From contig JAFYGK010000028.1 in assembly GCA_017543285.1 (NCBI GenBank), forward strand, positions 62,001-126,000: 64,000 nucleotides of DNA, in the 5' to 3' direction. The notes below the pieces were generated by a model, which saw only the letters and a list, made by a program, of their open reading frames with translations, was not told the origin of the DNA and did not search any database. Below are positions 54,920 through 64,000 of the stretch, piece by piece. The translations under genes were made by a program, and so were the position numbers. Source of the DNA: Clostridia bacterium (GTDB lineage Bacteria > Bacillota > Clostridia > Oscillospirales > Acutalibacteraceae). Position 1 is the stretch's first letter, and the number at the start of each line of letters is the position of its first letter.

Positions 54920-56292
54920 TGCCTAAGGAATACAGAACCATACAGGAGGTAGCGGGTCCTCTGATGCTTGTGCAGGGCGTTGAGGGCGTAACCTACAACG
55001 AGCTTGGTGAAATCGAGCTTGCCTCCGGCGAAACACGCCGCTGCCGCGTTCTTGAAATAGACGGAGGAAACGCCGTCGTCCAGCTTTTTGAAAGCTCCGC
55101 CGGTATTAATCTTGCCGACAGTAAGGTACGTTTTTTAGGGCGCGGTATCGAGCTCGGGGTTTCCGAGGATATACTGTCCAGAGTTTTTGACGGCATGGGC
55201 AGACCCATTGACGACGGTCCTGAGATAATCCCCGAAAGACGTGTCGATATAAACGGCGTTCCGATGAATCCGGCTGCAAGAAACTATCCCAACGAGTTTA
55301 TTCAGACCGGTGTTTCGGCTATCGACGGACTTAATACCCTTGTCAGAGGACAAAAGCTGCCCATCTTTTCGGGTTCAGGTCTGCCTCACGCAAATCTCGC
55401 GGCGCAGATTGCAAGACAGGCAAAGGTTCTCGGAAAGGATGAAAAATTCGCCGTTGTATTCGCCGCCGTCGGAATTACCTTCGAGGAGTCAAATTTCTTT
55501 ATCAATGACTTCAGAAGGACCGGCGCCATAGACAGAACGGTGCTCTTCATCAATCTTGCAAACGACCCTGCCGTCGAGCGTATCGCAACCCCCAGAATGG
55601 CGCTCACAGCCGCCGAATACCTTGCTTTTGAAAAGGATATGCACGTCCTCGTTATAATTACCGATATTACTAACTATGCCGACGCTCTGCGCGAAGTTTC
55701 CGCTGCGCGAAAGGAGGTCCCCGGCAGACGAGGCTATCCCGGATATATGTACACCGACCTTGCTACCCTTTACGAAAGAGCCGGCAGGCAGGCGGGTAAA
55801 AAGGGTTCCATCACGATGATCCCCATTCTTACCATGCCCGAAGATGACAAGACCCATCCGATACCAGACCTTACCGGCTACATTACCGAGGGCCAGATTA
55901 TCCTTTCCCGCGAGCTTTACAGAAAGAATATAACTCCGCCCATCGATGTTTTGCCTTCTCTTTCCCGACTCAAGGATAAGGGCATAGGCAAGGGTAAAAC
56001 AAGAGCCGACCACTCCAATGTTCTGAATCAGCTTTTTGCCGCCTACGCAAGAGGCAAGGACGCAAAAGAGCTTATGACCATTCTCGGTGAAGCCGCTCTT
56101 ACCGATATAGACAAGCTTTACGCAAAATTTGCCGACCGGTTTGAAAATGAGTATGTTTCACAGGGTTACGAAACCGACCGCTCAATTGAGGATACCCTTG
56201 CGATCGGCTGGAAGCTTCTGTCAATACTTCCTCGAAGTGAACTGAAACGTATCAAGGACGAGTTCCTTGACGAGTACTACGGTAAATACTGA
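54919..56292 (+). CDS. V/A-type ATP synthase subunit B
   Basis: Non-catalytic partner of subunit A; 457 residues, without a Walker A motif. It has [45 protein letters not shown]-type [55 protein letters not shown] overlap with subunit A and ribosome binding site AAGGAGGA inside A support coupling. The acetyltransferase gene follows with another one-base overlap. Confidence 0.97.
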   Translation: MPKEYRTIQEVAGPLMLVQGVEGVTYNELGEIELASGETRRCRVLEIDGGNAVVQLFESSAGINLADSKVRFLGRGIELGVSEDILSRVFDGMGRPIDDGPEIIPERRVDINGVPMNPAARNYPNEFIQTGVSAIDGLNTLVRGQKLPIFSGSGLPHANLAAQIARQAKVLGKDEKFAVVFAAVGITFEESNFFINDFRRTGAIDRTVLFINLANDPAVERIATPRMALTAAEYLAFEKDMHVLVIITDITNYADALREVSAARKEVPGRRGYPGYMYTDLATLYERAGRQAGKKGSITMIPILTMPEDDKTHPIPDLTGYITEGQIILSRELYRKNITPPIDVLPSLSRLKDKGIGKGKTRADHSNVLNQLFAAYARGKDAKELMTILGEAALTDIDKLYAKFADRFENEYVSQGYETDRSIEDTLAIGWKLLSILPRSELKRIKDEFLDEYYGKY

Positions 56293-56858
56293 TGCCGAGG
56301 ATAATTGGAAGAAACGTGATGCTTCGTGAATACATGCACGAGGATATCAGATTTATTGACCGCTGGGTAAACGATAAGGCAACGACAAGAATGCTCGATC
56401 CCAATGTTTTCACATTTCCGCGTCCGCTTGAAAAGACGGCTGAGTTTGTTGCGGAAAACATCGAACACGGAGGTCCCGCGTTCGTCATTGCAAACGTACA
56501 GAACGGCGAATACATCGGACAGATCGATCTGCATAATGTCAATTACCGTCACAGAAGCGCCGAAATGGGTATTGTCATCGGCGTGTCAAAGCATCGCCAT
56601 TCGGGCTACGGCACAGAAGCAATAGAGCTGCTGCTGAAATTCGCCTTTGAGGAAATGAATCTCAACAGAATATCGCTGCATGTGCTGGAATACAATACGT
56701 CTGCGATCGCCTGCTACGAAAAACTCGGTTTTGTCCGTGAGGGCGTCTTGCGGCAGGCACACTGGGGCGAGGGCAAATACGCCGATCTCCTTGTTTACGG
56801 CATACTCCGGGAAGAATGGGAAAGGCAAAGTCAGAGAAAACCGATAAATCAGCCTTAA
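56292..56858 (+). CDS. GNAT family acetyltransferase (RimJ/RimL type) inside the ATPase operon
   Basis: The 188-residue protein has the GNAT fold: GRNVMLREYMHEDIRFIDRW at the start and acetyl-CoA loop KHRHSGYGTEAIELLLKFAF (Q/R-x-x-G-x-G/A-like). It then has LNRISLHVLEYNTSAIACYEKLGFVREGVLR with the catalytic Tyr. It could acetylate an N-terminus or small molecule; the target is unknown. Its ATG overlaps the subunit B stop (TGATG), and subunit D follows after 51 bases, so it is inserted between core ATPase genes. Whether it modifies an ATPase subunit is only speculation. Confidence 0.9.
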   Translation: MPRIIGRNVMLREYMHEDIRFIDRWVNDKATTRMLDPNVFTFPRPLEKTAEFVAENIEHGGPAFVIANVQNGEYIGQIDLHNVNYRHRSAEMGIVIGVSKHRHSGYGTEAIELLLKFAFEEMNLNRISLHVLEYNTSAIACYEKLGFVREGVLRQAHWGEGKYADLLVYGILREEWERQSQRKPINQP

Positions 56859-56909
56859 GCCAAGTCTTCACAACAGCGGAATAATTCGTTAAGAATGGAA
56901 TGATAAATC

Positions 56910-57578
56910 ATGGCAACCATGAGGGTTAATCCCACAAGAATGGAGCTTACACGGCTCAAAAAGCGTCTTGTCACGGCAATTCGCGGACATAAGCTGCTCA
57001 AGGACAAGCGCGATGAGCTGATGCGGCAGTTCCTTGAAATAGTCAGACAGAACCGTGTTCTGCGCGAAAAGGTGGAAAAGGGAATAGAGGAGGCAAACCG
57101 TCATTTCGTCATAGCCAGATCGGTTATGCAGAATGAAATGCTTTCCGCTGCTCTTATGCTTCCGAAACAGCAGGTCAGCCTCGAAGTCGGCAATAAAAAC
57201 ATAATGAGCGTCAATATCCCTGTTTTTGAAACCAAGACCAAAACCGACAATCCAAACGACATCTTTTCCTACGGCTATGCCTTCACAACCAGCGATCTTG
57301 ACGACGCAGTCCTTGCTCTTGCTAAGGTGCTGCCCGATATGCTCGCTCTTGCCGAAAGCGAAAAATCCGCCCAGCTCCTTGCCGACGAGATTGAAAAGAC
57401 ACGTCGGCGCGTTAACGCGCTGGAGCACGTCATGATCCCAGATCTCCAGGACACTATCAGATTCATCACCATGAAGCTCGACGAAAGCGAGCGCTCTAAT
57501 CTGACAAGGCTTATGAAGGTCAAGGATATGATGATAGAGCAGACCATCAGGGAGCGTCAGGCGCAAAACGCGCGTTGA
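56910..57578 (+). CDS. V/A-type ATP synthase subunit D
   Basis: Central rotor-shaft subunit, 222 residues, forming a long coiled coil. It has the family start RVNPTRMELTRLKKRLVTAIRGHKLLKDKRDELMR and the C-terminal helix RVNALEHVMIPDLQDTIRFI. Its ribosome binding site is weak. With subunits I, K, E, C, F, A, B this completes the set; it ends at a strong terminator. Confidence 0.96.
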   Translation: MATMRVNPTRMELTRLKKRLVTAIRGHKLLKDKRDELMRQFLEIVRQNRVLREKVEKGIEEANRHFVIARSVMQNEMLSAALMLPKQQVSLEVGNKNIMSVNIPVFETKTKTDNPNDIFSYGYAFTTSDLDDAVLALAKVLPDMLALAESEKSAQLLADEIEKTRRRVNALEHVMIPDLQDTIRFITMKLDESERSNLTRLMKVKDMMIEQTIRERQAQNAR

Positions 57579-57625
57579 TCACCGCCTGACCCGTTCATAT
57601 TGCTTCAGATCCGATAAGGTATACT

Positions 57626-57668
57626 AAAACCGGTCGATTCGATGCCCGACCGGTTTTATTTTTTATTA
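57626..57668. terminator. Terminator between ATPase operon and uvrB
   Basis: AAAACCGGTCG (57626-57636, approximate) and CGACCGGTTTT (57647-57657) form an 11-pair stem followed on the plus strand by ATTTTTTATTATTTTT. It serves the plus-strand operon; its A-rich left side could also serve the minus-strand uvrB. Confidence 0.9.
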
Positions 57669-59645
57669 TTTTTCCTCTTCAAGACTTCTTATTTTATCGC
57701 GCAGATATGCGGCATGCTCAAATTCAAGGATCTTTGCCGCCGCCTTCATTTCGCGTCTGAGCTGCTCGATGAGCTGCTGCTTCTGCGCCTTGGTCATGCG
57801 CTTTGCCCGGCTGCTCTTTTTGTCGATCTCATCATGAGTGGATATTTCCAGTATATCAGCAACCTTTTTTGACACGGATTTAGGAATGATCCCGTGCAGT
57901 TCGTTGTATTTTTGCTGTATGGACCGCCTGCGGTTTGTTTCATCAATAGCGCGTTCCATGGACGGGGTCACGGTATCGGCATACATAATGACCTTGCCTT
58001 CGGCATTCCTTGCCGCTCTGCCAATGGTCTGAATAAGCGAAGTCTCACTGCGGAGAAATCCTTCTTTATCTGCGTCAAGAATAACGACAAGCGATACCTC
58101 GGGCAGATCAAGTCCTTCGCGCAGCAGATTTATTCCGACCAAAACGTCAAACTCTCCCAGGCGAAGATCGCGTATAATCTCCATTCGTTCAATAGTGTCT
58201 ATATCGTGGTGCATATACCGCACACGAATGTCGTGCTTCTCAAGATAAGACGTCAGATCCTCCGCCATTTTTTTGGTCAGAGTCGTAATAAGTACCCTTT
58301 CCTTTTTGGACGCGCGCTCATTCACCTGACCGATTATATCCTCTATCTGCCCTTCGGTCGGCTTGACCGTTATTTCGGGATCAAGAAGCCCTGTCGGTCT
58401 GATGACCTGCTCGGCTATCTGCGAGCTGTGCTCACGCTCGTACTGAGCCGGAGTTGCACTGACGAAAATTGCCTGGTTTACCCGGGAAATAAACTCATCA
58501 AAATTGAGAGGACGGTTATCGTAAGCGGACGGCAGACGAAAACCATAATCTATCAGTGAAGTTTTTCTGGCCCTGTCTCCTGCAAACATGCTTTTGGTCT
58601 GGGGAAGTGTGACGTGCGATTCATCTACAAATAAAAGATAATCCTTGGGGAAATAGTCCAGCAGGGTAAACGGAGCGCTTCCCGGAGCTCGTCCCGCCAT
58701 AATGCGGGAATAGTTTTCGATACCCTTGCAGAACCCTATTTCGCGAAGCATTTCTATATCGTATCTGGTACGCTGCAGAATCCTCTGCGCTTCCAGCAGC
58801 TTATTCTCGCCGTTGAACCAGCGCACCCTCTCGTCAAGCTCACGCTCGATTTCCTCTATGGCCGACTCCAGCTTGTCTTTGGGGACAATATAGTGCGAGG
58901 CCGGATAGATTGCAACATGAGAAACGACGCTTTTCAGCTCGCCTGTCAGAGGATTAATCAGGCTTATCCTGTCAACTTCATCGCCGAAAAACTCAACCCT
59001 TATGACCTCTTCGCCCGAATATGCCGGAAAAACCTCAACAACATCTCCTCTTACCCGGAATTTGTTTCGTACAAAGTTGATGTCATTTCTTTCGTACTGG
59101 ATATCTACCAGCTTGGAAAGCAGCTCATCCCTGCTTTTTTTCATTCCCGGCCGCAGAGAAATCACCATGTTGCGGTAATCTATGGGGTTACCGAGGCTGT
59201 AAATACATGATACAGACGCAACGATGATTACATCTTTCCTTTCAGAAAGAGAGGCTGTCGCAGAATGCCGCAATTTTTCAATCTCGTCATTTATCGCCGA
59301 GTCCTTTTCAATATATGTGTCTGTTGTCGCAATATACGCCTCCGGCTGATAATAGTCGTAATAAGAAACAAAATACTCAACGGCGTTTTCCGGAAAAAAC
59401 TCCCTGAACTCGCTGCAAAGCTGAGCCGCAAGCGTTTTGTTGTGCGCCAGTACAAGCGTAGGTTTATTGACGTTGGCAATTATATTTGCCATAGTAAAGG
59501 TTTTTCCCGAGCCGGTTACGCCGAGAAGGGTTTGGTTTTTAAAGCCGTCGAGCACGCCTCTGGTCAGGGTCTCTATTGCTTCGGGCTGATCACCGGTCGG
59601 CTTATAGGGAGCATGCAGAATAAATCTGTCCAAAGAAACACACAC
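57666..59645 (-). CDS. uvrB: UvrABC excinuclease subunit B
   Basis: DNA helicase-like damage-binding subunit of nucleotide excision repair. The 659-residue protein has Walker A GVTGSGKT (42-49), the beta-hairpin [19 protein letters not shown], helicase motifs [14 protein letters not shown] and IGRAARN, and a C-terminal UVR domain binding UvrC ([27 protein letters not shown]). Annotated-style start GTG 59645; TTG 59633 gives the classic family start [20 protein letters not shown] and may be the true one. uvrA and uvrC are not in the window. Confidence 0.96.
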   Translation of the reverse strand: MCVSLDRFILHAPYKPTGDQPEAIETLTRGVLDGFKNQTLLGVTGSGKTFTMANIIANVNKPTLVLAHNKTLAAQLCSEFREFFPENAVEYFVSYYDYYQPEAYIATTDTYIEKDSAINDEIEKLRHSATASLSERKDVIIVASVSCIYSLGNPIDYRNMVISLRPGMKKSRDELLSKLVDIQYERNDINFVRNKFRVRGDVVEVFPAYSGEEVIRVEFFGDEVDRISLINPLTGELKSVVSHVAIYPASHYIVPKDKLESAIEEIERELDERVRWFNGENKLLEAQRILQRTRYDIEMLREIGFCKGIENYSRIMAGRAPGSAPFTLLDYFPKDYLLFVDESHVTLPQTKSMFAGDRARKTSLIDYGFRLPSAYDNRPLNFDEFISRVNQAIFVSATPAQYEREHSSQIAEQVIRPTGLLDPEITVKPTEGQIEDIIGQVNERASKKERVLITTLTKKMAEDLTSYLEKHDIRVRYMHHDIDTIERMEIIRDLRLGEFDVLVGINLLREGLDLPEVSLVVILDADKEGFLRSETSLIQTIGRAARNAEGKVIMYADTVTPSMERAIDETNRRRSIQQKYNELHGIIPKSVSKKVADILEISTHDEIDKKSSRAKRMTKAQKQQLIEQLRREMKAAAKILEFEHAAYLRDKIRSLEEEK

Positions 59646-59672
59646 TTTCTTATTATTAATCCTTTTATCAAT

Positions 59673-59696
59673 AATGCCGGGAGCAGTCCCGGCATT
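59673..59696. other. Hairpin between radC and uvrB
   Basis: AATGCCGGGA (59673-59682) and TCCCGGCATT (59687-59696) form a ten-pair stem with a GCAG loop. No T-run follows on either strand, so it looks more like an mRNA processing or stability hairpin than a terminator. A second stem, GACGGTAT/ATACCGTC, overlaps the radC stop just to the right. Confidence 0.45.
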
Positions 59697-59714
59697 GAAG
59701 ACGGTATGTATTCA

Positions 59715-60443
59715 TTAAATACCGTCATTAATTTTAAAGATATTTTTACTCTTTTTACTCTCACGCATGGAGACAAACTCATTACCGGCCACAACGATAT
59801 GATCAAGCAGGCAAACATTGACCATTGAAAGCGCGTTGAATATCTGCCATGTGGTTTCGATGTCCGTGTTGGACGGAACGGCAACTCCGCCGGGATGGTT
59901 ATGCGCCAGAATAACTCCCACGGCTTTATTTTTCATCGCTATCTCAACCACGGTGCGCACGCTCAAAGCCACCTCGTTCACTGTACCGACAGCGATAACA
60001 TCACAGCCGATAACCCGCGATTTCCCGTCGAGCGAAACGACCATAAGCCGTTCGTCAGTATATCCTATAAAGCGCGGCAGAATAAAATTGCCGGCCTTTA
60101 CGGTGGAATTGAGAGTGTCGTTGTAACCAATAACATCGGAAATATACAGCCTCGAAAGCTCAGGTATGAGCTTTAACAGGCCTGCGGCATGACGTCCCAC
60201 TCCGTTTACGCTTTCAAGCTCCTTCAGATCGGCGTCGAAAACCCCGGCAAGCGATCCGAAACGATTTATCAGCTCATGTGCGGTTTCATTGGTGTCTCTG
60301 CGCGGAATACCGTAAAACAAGAGCAGCTCAAGCACTTCATGCGCCTCAAAGGAATCTATTCCCTGCTCGAAATACTTTTTCCTCAGACGCATTCTGTGTC
60401 CGTTGTGGAGACCGCCTTTGGGTTTATCATCCTTTTGAGCCAT
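59715..60443 (-). CDS. radC: RadC family JAB-domain protein
   Basis: The 242-residue protein has an N-terminal helix-hairpin-helix region (ELESVNGVGRHAAGLLKLIPEL) and a JAB metal domain with VILAHNHPGGVAVPSNTDIE, matching H-x-H-x(7)-S/P-x2-D. RadC was named for repair, but its real function is unknown; in other systems related proteins are tied to competence. ATG 60443 comes two bases after the pyrE stop (TAAGATG); longer in-frame starts run into pyrE and are rejected. Confidence 0.93.
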   Translation of the reverse strand: MAQKDDKPKGGLHNGHRMRLRKKYFEQGIDSFEAHEVLELLLFYGIPRRDTNETAHELINRFGSLAGVFDADLKELESVNGVGRHAAGLLKLIPELSRLYISDVIGYNDTLNSTVKAGNFILPRFIGYTDERLMVVSLDGKSRVIGCDVIAVGTVNEVALSVRTVVEIAMKNKAVGVILAHNHPGGVAVPSNTDIETTWQIFNALSMVNVCLLDHIVVAGNEFVSMRESKKSKNIFKINDGI

Positions 60444-60444
60444 C

Positions 60445-61023
60445 TTATATTTTTCTGCTGCCGGGCTTAATCGGTTCGCCTGCGCCCGCCTTGCAGAGCG
60501 GGCAGTCATCAGGTTCCCATGAATCAACATCGACAGCTATCACCGATTTGAACGGCACGCCGAAATCTGCCTTGCCGTTGGAACGGTCAACAATCGAACC
60601 GACGCCAATTACAACACCGCCCTGCTCTTTTATAAGGCCGATAACCTCCTTGACAGAGCCGCCTGTCGTAACAACGTCCTCGACTACCAGAACGCGCTGC
60701 CCGGGATTAACGGCAAAGCCCCGGCGAAGGGTCATTTTTCCGTCCTCGCGTTCGGCAAAGAAATTCTCGCAGCCAATGGAACGGCTTACCTCATAAGCCA
60801 TCTGAACGGCTCCGAGGGCGGGACCAACCACAAGCTCGACATTTTCATCCTTGAACTGCTCTGCAAGTGCAGCGCAGAGCTCTTCGCTGTATTTTGTATT
60901 ACGGAAAATTTTCGCGCACTGAAGATATCTGTTGGAATGTCTGCCGGAGGTCAGCTTAAAATGCCCTTCGAGCAGTACGCCGGCTTCGGTCAGTATTTCC
61001 AAAACGCGTTCTCTTGTTATCAT
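60445..61023 (-). CDS. pyrE: Orotate phosphoribosyltransferase
   Basis: Makes OMP from orotate and PRPP in pyrimidine synthesis. The 192-residue protein has FKLTSGRHSNRYLQ, AGREDGKMTLRRG-like FFAEREDGKMTLRRGF and the PRPP loop VLVVEDVVTTGGSVKEVI. ATG 61023 is chosen because AAAGG lies about ten bases upstream; ATG 61032 touches that site. An unusual C-terminal segment DDCPLCKAGAGEPIKPGS has a CxxC. First gene of a pyrE-radC-uvrB unit. Confidence 0.96.
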   Translation of the reverse strand: MITRERVLEILTEAGVLLEGHFKLTSGRHSNRYLQCAKIFRNTKYSEELCAALAEQFKDENVELVVGPALGAVQMAYEVSRSIGCENFFAEREDGKMTLRRGFAVNPGQRVLVVEDVVTTGGSVKEVIGLIKEQGGVVIGVGSIVDRSNGKADFGVPFKSVIAVDVDSWEPDDCPLCKAGAGEPIKPGSRKI

Positions 61024-61059
61024 TCTTATCATCCTTTATATTAATAATTCATTTTTATT

Positions 61060-61088
61060 ATTATACTACATACACAGACGTTTGAAAA
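61060..61088 (-). promoter_or_regulatory. Promoter of pyrE-radC-uvrB
   Basis: On the minus strand TTTTCA (61088-61083), 17-base spacer and a perfect TATAAT (61065-61060), start near 61053. The leader to ATG 61023 is about 30 bases, too short for a pyrimidine attenuator or PyrR element. Confidence 0.75.
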
Positions 61089-61109
61089 GTAGATTTTGAT
61101 CGTTTTTTA

Positions 61110-61118
61110 TGCTACAAT
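61110..61118 (+). promoter_or_regulatory. Extended -10 promoter of the pseudouridine synthase gene
   Basis: TGCTACAAT (61110-61118) has the extended TGN and a good -10; the best -35, TAGATT at 61090-61095, is weak. It overlaps the region of the divergent pyrE promoter. Confidence 0.6.
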
Positions 61119-61151
61119 AATATCAGAAAAAACACTTCGGGAAGTATTGTA

Positions 61152-62123
61152 ATGAAAAGCTTTGTTGTAAATAAAAACGACAGCGGACAACGCATGGACA
61201 AGTTTGTTTTAAAGACGGTTCCGCTGCTGCCGAAGTCCCTGATGTATAAATACATCCGCCTTAAAAGAATAAAGCTCAACGGCAGGCGATGCGAAATATC
61301 CTCCGTTTTATCCGTCGGAGATAAAATAGATATGTATATAAACGACGAGTTTTTTGAAAAAAAGAGGCAGCACCATGACTTTGAAGATTCATCAAGGGAG
61401 CTGGACATCGTTTACGAGGATGAAAACCTACTGATCTGCGACAAAAAAGCCGGGGTTCTGACCCATCCGGGAGAAAAATGGAGCTGCGACTGCATGGTTT
61501 ACAGGGTGCAGAGGTATTTGTACGAAAAAGGGGAGTATCATCCCGACTCGGAAAACTCCTTCAGTCCGGCGCTTGCAAACCGCCTTGACAGAAACACAGC
61601 CGGACTTATTATTGCCGCAAAAAACTCGGCGGCGCTGCGCTCGATCAATCTTTGCATAAAGGAGCGAAGGGTAACCAAGCTATATCTCTGCGCTGTAAAG
61701 GGGAAAATGCCGCATGAGACGGGCGAGCTTACAGGGTATCTTTTCAAGGATGAGAGAAATAAAACTGTAAGCGTTTCAAAATCGGATAACGGCGGCAAAA
61801 AGATAGTAACGGCTTACAGGGTGCTTTGCTGCAAAAACGGCTTGTCTCTGCTTGAAATCGACCTTAAAACGGGCAGAACGCACCAGATAAGAGCTCATCT
61901 CGCGTCGCTTGGGCATCCCATCGTCGGTGATATGAAATACGGCGGCAGGGCAAAAAATATTGATAATCAAACCGTCCGCGATAATCCGAATTTTCAGCTT
62001 CTATATTCATATAAGCTGGTTTTTTCCGACGATCAGGATGAGATTCTGTCCTCGCTGCGATCCAGGGAGATCAAAGCTGATTCGGTCTGGTTTGCAGGCG
62101 AGCTTTTTGATTACGCGATATAA
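61152..62123 (+). CDS. RluA-family pseudouridine synthase
   Basis: rRNA or tRNA pseudouridine synthase. The 323-residue protein has an N-terminal S4 RNA-binding domain (about 13-65), then the catalytic domain with Asp146 in NRLDRNTAGLII, TKLYLCAVKG and the C-terminal KTGRTHQIRAHLASLGHPIVGD. Its target base cannot be told from sequence: the RluA/RluC/RluD group is broad. ATG 61152 is preceded by GGGAAG. It stands alone, divergent from pyrE, and ends at a strong terminator. Confidence 0.93.
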   Translation: MKSFVVNKNDSGQRMDKFVLKTVPLLPKSLMYKYIRLKRIKLNGRRCEISSVLSVGDKIDMYINDEFFEKKRQHHDFEDSSRELDIVYEDENLLICDKKAGVLTHPGEKWSCDCMVYRVQRYLYEKGEYHPDSENSFSPALANRLDRNTAGLIIAAKNSAALRSINLCIKERRVTKLYLCAVKGKMPHETGELTGYLFKDERNKTVSVSKSDNGGKKIVTAYRVLCCKNGLSLLEIDLKTGRTHQIRAHLASLGHPIVGDMKYGGRAKNIDNQTVRDNPNFQLLYSYKLVFSDDQDEILSSLRSREIKADSVWFAGELFDYAI

Positions 62124-62147
62124 CGGACGGAAATGAATATAACTAAA

Positions 62148-62212
62148 AGCGCATCCTCTGTCGGACGGCATGACATACAATGCCCGACGGAGGGTGCGCT
62201 TCAGATTTTTAA
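62148..62212 (+). terminator. Terminator after the pseudouridine synthase gene
   Basis: A 17-position stem, AGCGCATCCTCTGTCGG (62148-62164) with CCGACGGAGGGTGCGCT (62184-62200), two G-T pairs, loop about 19, followed by TCAGATTTTTAAT. Probably shared with the convergent CotH gene ending at 62228. Confidence 0.85.
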
Positions 62213-62227
62213 TATGGTTCCTGACTT

Positions 62228-64000
62228 TTAGTCGTTCGGAAAAAGCTCATGCATTCGCTCGTTGGACAGATTAAAAAAGTCCTGGAGGTGTTCCTTGCTC
62301 CACTCAACGCGCTGAGTGAGCGCCTTGTCAAGGAAATTAATCTGGTTTTCCCATGTTTCCAGACCCGGAGCCTGCCAACGCTGATTCTGCCTCGGTATTT
62401 CGCTCCTTATTTCATCGGCCATTTCGTGAAGTATTGCCGTTGTGCGTTCCGGCGCGAAAACCGTCTGGAGGTATTTGGCGTATGTTTCAACAAACTTGTC
62501 GCGGAAATTTTTGTTCTTTTTCAAGCCGCACATCAGAGTTGTGCTGAACATTTTTCCGACGCCGTGGCCTCTGGGATTAAACGCCTCTTCAATCATATTC
62601 CAGTGATAGGTCGAACCGTTGAGGCCCCAGTCAAGATCAAAGAGCAGCCAGCGCCATTTGTCGCCTTCTTCGTTGCCCCTCCAGAATTTTATATTGCCGG
62701 TATCGGTGTTGCAGAAGAAGGTTTCGACGATCCAATAATTGATAAGCTCATCGACGTCGACCCTGTCGCAAACATATTGATAGCACTCGTCGCTGGACAT
62801 GTTGTGGGATGAAACATACTCAAGAAGCTCTTTATATTCTGCATTGGTTCCGGCGAGAACCTTAGCGTTTGCTTTTATGATATTTACGTCGTCAGGGTTT
62901 GTTCCGTGATGGGTATAGAGATAGTCTTCATTTTCTTTATCGCGCAGATTATAAAGACCCCAGTATTCTCCGTTGATATAAACCGCAACCGGCTGACAGT
63001 CCATTATGTCGAGATCCATCTGACCCTTTACCACCCTGTGAAAAAAGGCGTCACGCAGTTTTGACAGGTTATAGTCCTGTCCGGAGGTTCTGAGCAGCAG
63101 ATCGTGATACTCGGTAACATCGTTATCCTTGAAAAACGGATAGATCACTGCGTTTTGTCCGTAAGCCTCGCGCAGATGTATGGAGACACTTTTCTGGTCT
63201 ATCGCGCGGCTGTACTGTCCGAAGACCCTTATACCCGCGTTGAAGTCGACGCCCAGCTTGCCGTCGGTCTCGTAATATTCAAAATGTACAGGGCGCTCCC
63301 AGTCTTTCCAGAAGTTTGCACCCTGATAGGGAAACTCTGAAGATTTTCCGGGTCCGTCGGCAAAAATGCCTTTGTTGTAGTTGAAAAGATTTTCCGGATC
63401 GGTCGAAAGGCAGATGACAGGAATATCGTGCTTTTCCTCGGTAATAAAGGTTCTTGTTACGCTGCCTCCGCTGATTGCGCCGTCTGCAAAACATGCAGCT
63501 CTGATGGTTGCGCTTTTATTTAACTTTATGGGGCCGGAATAGGCCGCAGAGGAGGCCGTAGGCTCGGTTCCATCGGTTGTGTAGCGTATGGTAAAATCGC
63601 CGTAGGGTACGCTCAGCTCTATTTCATCGCCGCTGCTTATATAGGTGTTGTCATTGGAAAAAACGGGCAGAGGGGCATATTCCGAAAAACCGTTTGTATT
63701 TTGCTTTCCGGGAGTCGGATTGCTGAAAAATCTGCGTTCGTCAGACTGGGTGCCTGCTCTGCCGGAGGAGATCCCGTTTTGCTGTCTGCCGGTCATAAAG
63801 CTGTCCACAAGGAACCCGTCGGGCGTCGTCAGATAAAGCGTCTCTCCGAGATTGGAAATTTTGAATGGCGTCTGCAATGCAGAGGAGAATATATCAGCGT
63901 CATCGGAATCGCTGCGCGAGACAACCTCTCCTCCCGCGGCGAGCAATAAATACTCGCCATCAGAGATGGTAATGTCTTCAAATGTATATTTGAAACGATC
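62228..64000 (-). CDS. CotH-family protein with lamin-tail and chitobiase-like domains (5' end outside window)
   Basis: The gene enters from the right edge; 590 codons are visible. The frame is open to base 64000 (residues DRFKYTFEDITISDGEYLLLAA, part of a lamin-tail domain), so the TTG at 63946 is not the start. Next come a chitobiase C-terminal-like repeat with RYTTDGTEPTASSAAYSGPI and a CotH kinase-like domain: IRVFGQYSRAIDQKSVSIHLRE, LRTSGQDYNLSKLRDAFFHRV and KWRWLLFDLDWGLNGS. CotH proteins phosphorylate spore-coat proteins in Bacillus, but this domain order points to an extracellular surface protein, typical of gut Clostridia. Role unknown. Confidence 0.9.
   Translation of the reverse strand, partial: DRFKYTFEDITISDGEYLLLAAGGEVVSRSDSDDADIFSSALQTPFKISNLGETLYLTTPDGFLVDSFMTGRQQNGISSGRAGTQSDERRFFSNPTPGKQNTNGFSEYAPLPVFSNDNTYISSGDEIELSVPYGDFTIRYTTDGTEPTASSAAYSGPIKLNKSATIRAACFADGAISGGSVTRTFITEEKHDIPVICLSTDPENLFNYNKGIFADGPGKSSEFPYQGANFWKDWERPVHFEYYETDGKLGVDFNAGIRVFGQYSRAIDQKSVSIHLREAYGQNAVIYPFFKDNDVTEYHDLLLRTSGQDYNLSKLRDAFFHRVVKGQMDLDIMDCQPVAVYINGEYWGLYNLRDKENEDYLYTHHGTNPDDVNIIKANAKVLAGTNAEYKELLEYVSSHNMSSDECYQYVCDRVDVDELINYWIVETFFCNTDTGNIKFWRGNEEGDKWRWLLFDLDWGLNGSTYHWNMIEEAFNPRGHGVGKMFSTTLMCGLKKNKNFRDKFVETYAKYLQTVFAPERTTAILHEMADEIRSEIPRQNQRWQAPGLETWENQINFLDKALTQRVEWSKEHLQDFFNLSNERMHELFPND

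Overview
The window looks like a chromosomal segment from a low-GC Gram-positive bacterium of the class Clostridia; the family cannot be fixed from sequence alone. Evidence includes the Gram-positive polymerase PolC, a PASTA kinase PrkC in the prpC-prkC-rsgA order, the gene string rpsB-tsf-pyrH-frr-uppS-cdsA-dxr-rseP-ispG-polC, a T-box leader on gatCAB, an M-box leader on mgtE, short HisG with HisZ, a V/A-type ATPase operon, rubrerythrin and DUF5685. Strong AGGAGG-type ribosome binding sites, frequent TTG starts and hairpin terminators fit this. I saw no tRNA, rRNA, CRISPR array, insertion sequence or prophage gene.

Layout. 1-4963 (+): end of a PP2C phosphatase, prkC, rsgA, rsmE and an unknown membrane protein. 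5016-18247 (+): translation factors, UMP kinase, isoprenoid, lipid and envelope genes, then polC. 18306-21680 (-): a flavoprotein, a C39-like peptidase, tgt and a PflX-like radical SAM protein. 22038-26667 (+): a Gld-type ABC export cassette with a DUF4340 protein. 26772-28346 (+): gpmI. 28471-30656 (-): mgtE with a long riboswitch leader, and DUF1294. 30707-34263 (+): a GHL10 lipoprotein, DUF5685, a J-like/TPR protein and a membrane protein. 34325-39162 (-): a T-box-controlled gatC-gatA-gatB unit with a glycosyltransferase behind it. 39334-39876 (+): rubrerythrin. 39954-41219 (-): a divergent PRPP synthetase. 41590-47940 (+): hisZ-G-D-C-B-A-I-E, without hisH or hisF. 48185-57578 (+): a V/A-ATPase operon with an acetyltransferase between subunits B and D. 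57666-61023 (-): pyrE-radC-uvrB. 61152-62123 (+): an RluA-type pseudouridine synthase. 62228-64000 (-): a CotH-family protein cut by the window edge.

Most genes are housekeeping. The most interesting material is regulatory. The mgtE leader carries an M-box with its terminator, then a 34-codon open frame with a strong ribosome binding site whose last codons form the left arms of a nested RNA structure. The rpsB leader has repeats that can pair in alternative ways. rseP may start at AUC. Other oddities are the his operon without the HisH/HisF synthase, a J-like protein without HPD, and the acetyltransferase inside the ATPase operon. No clearly new defence or mobile system was found.
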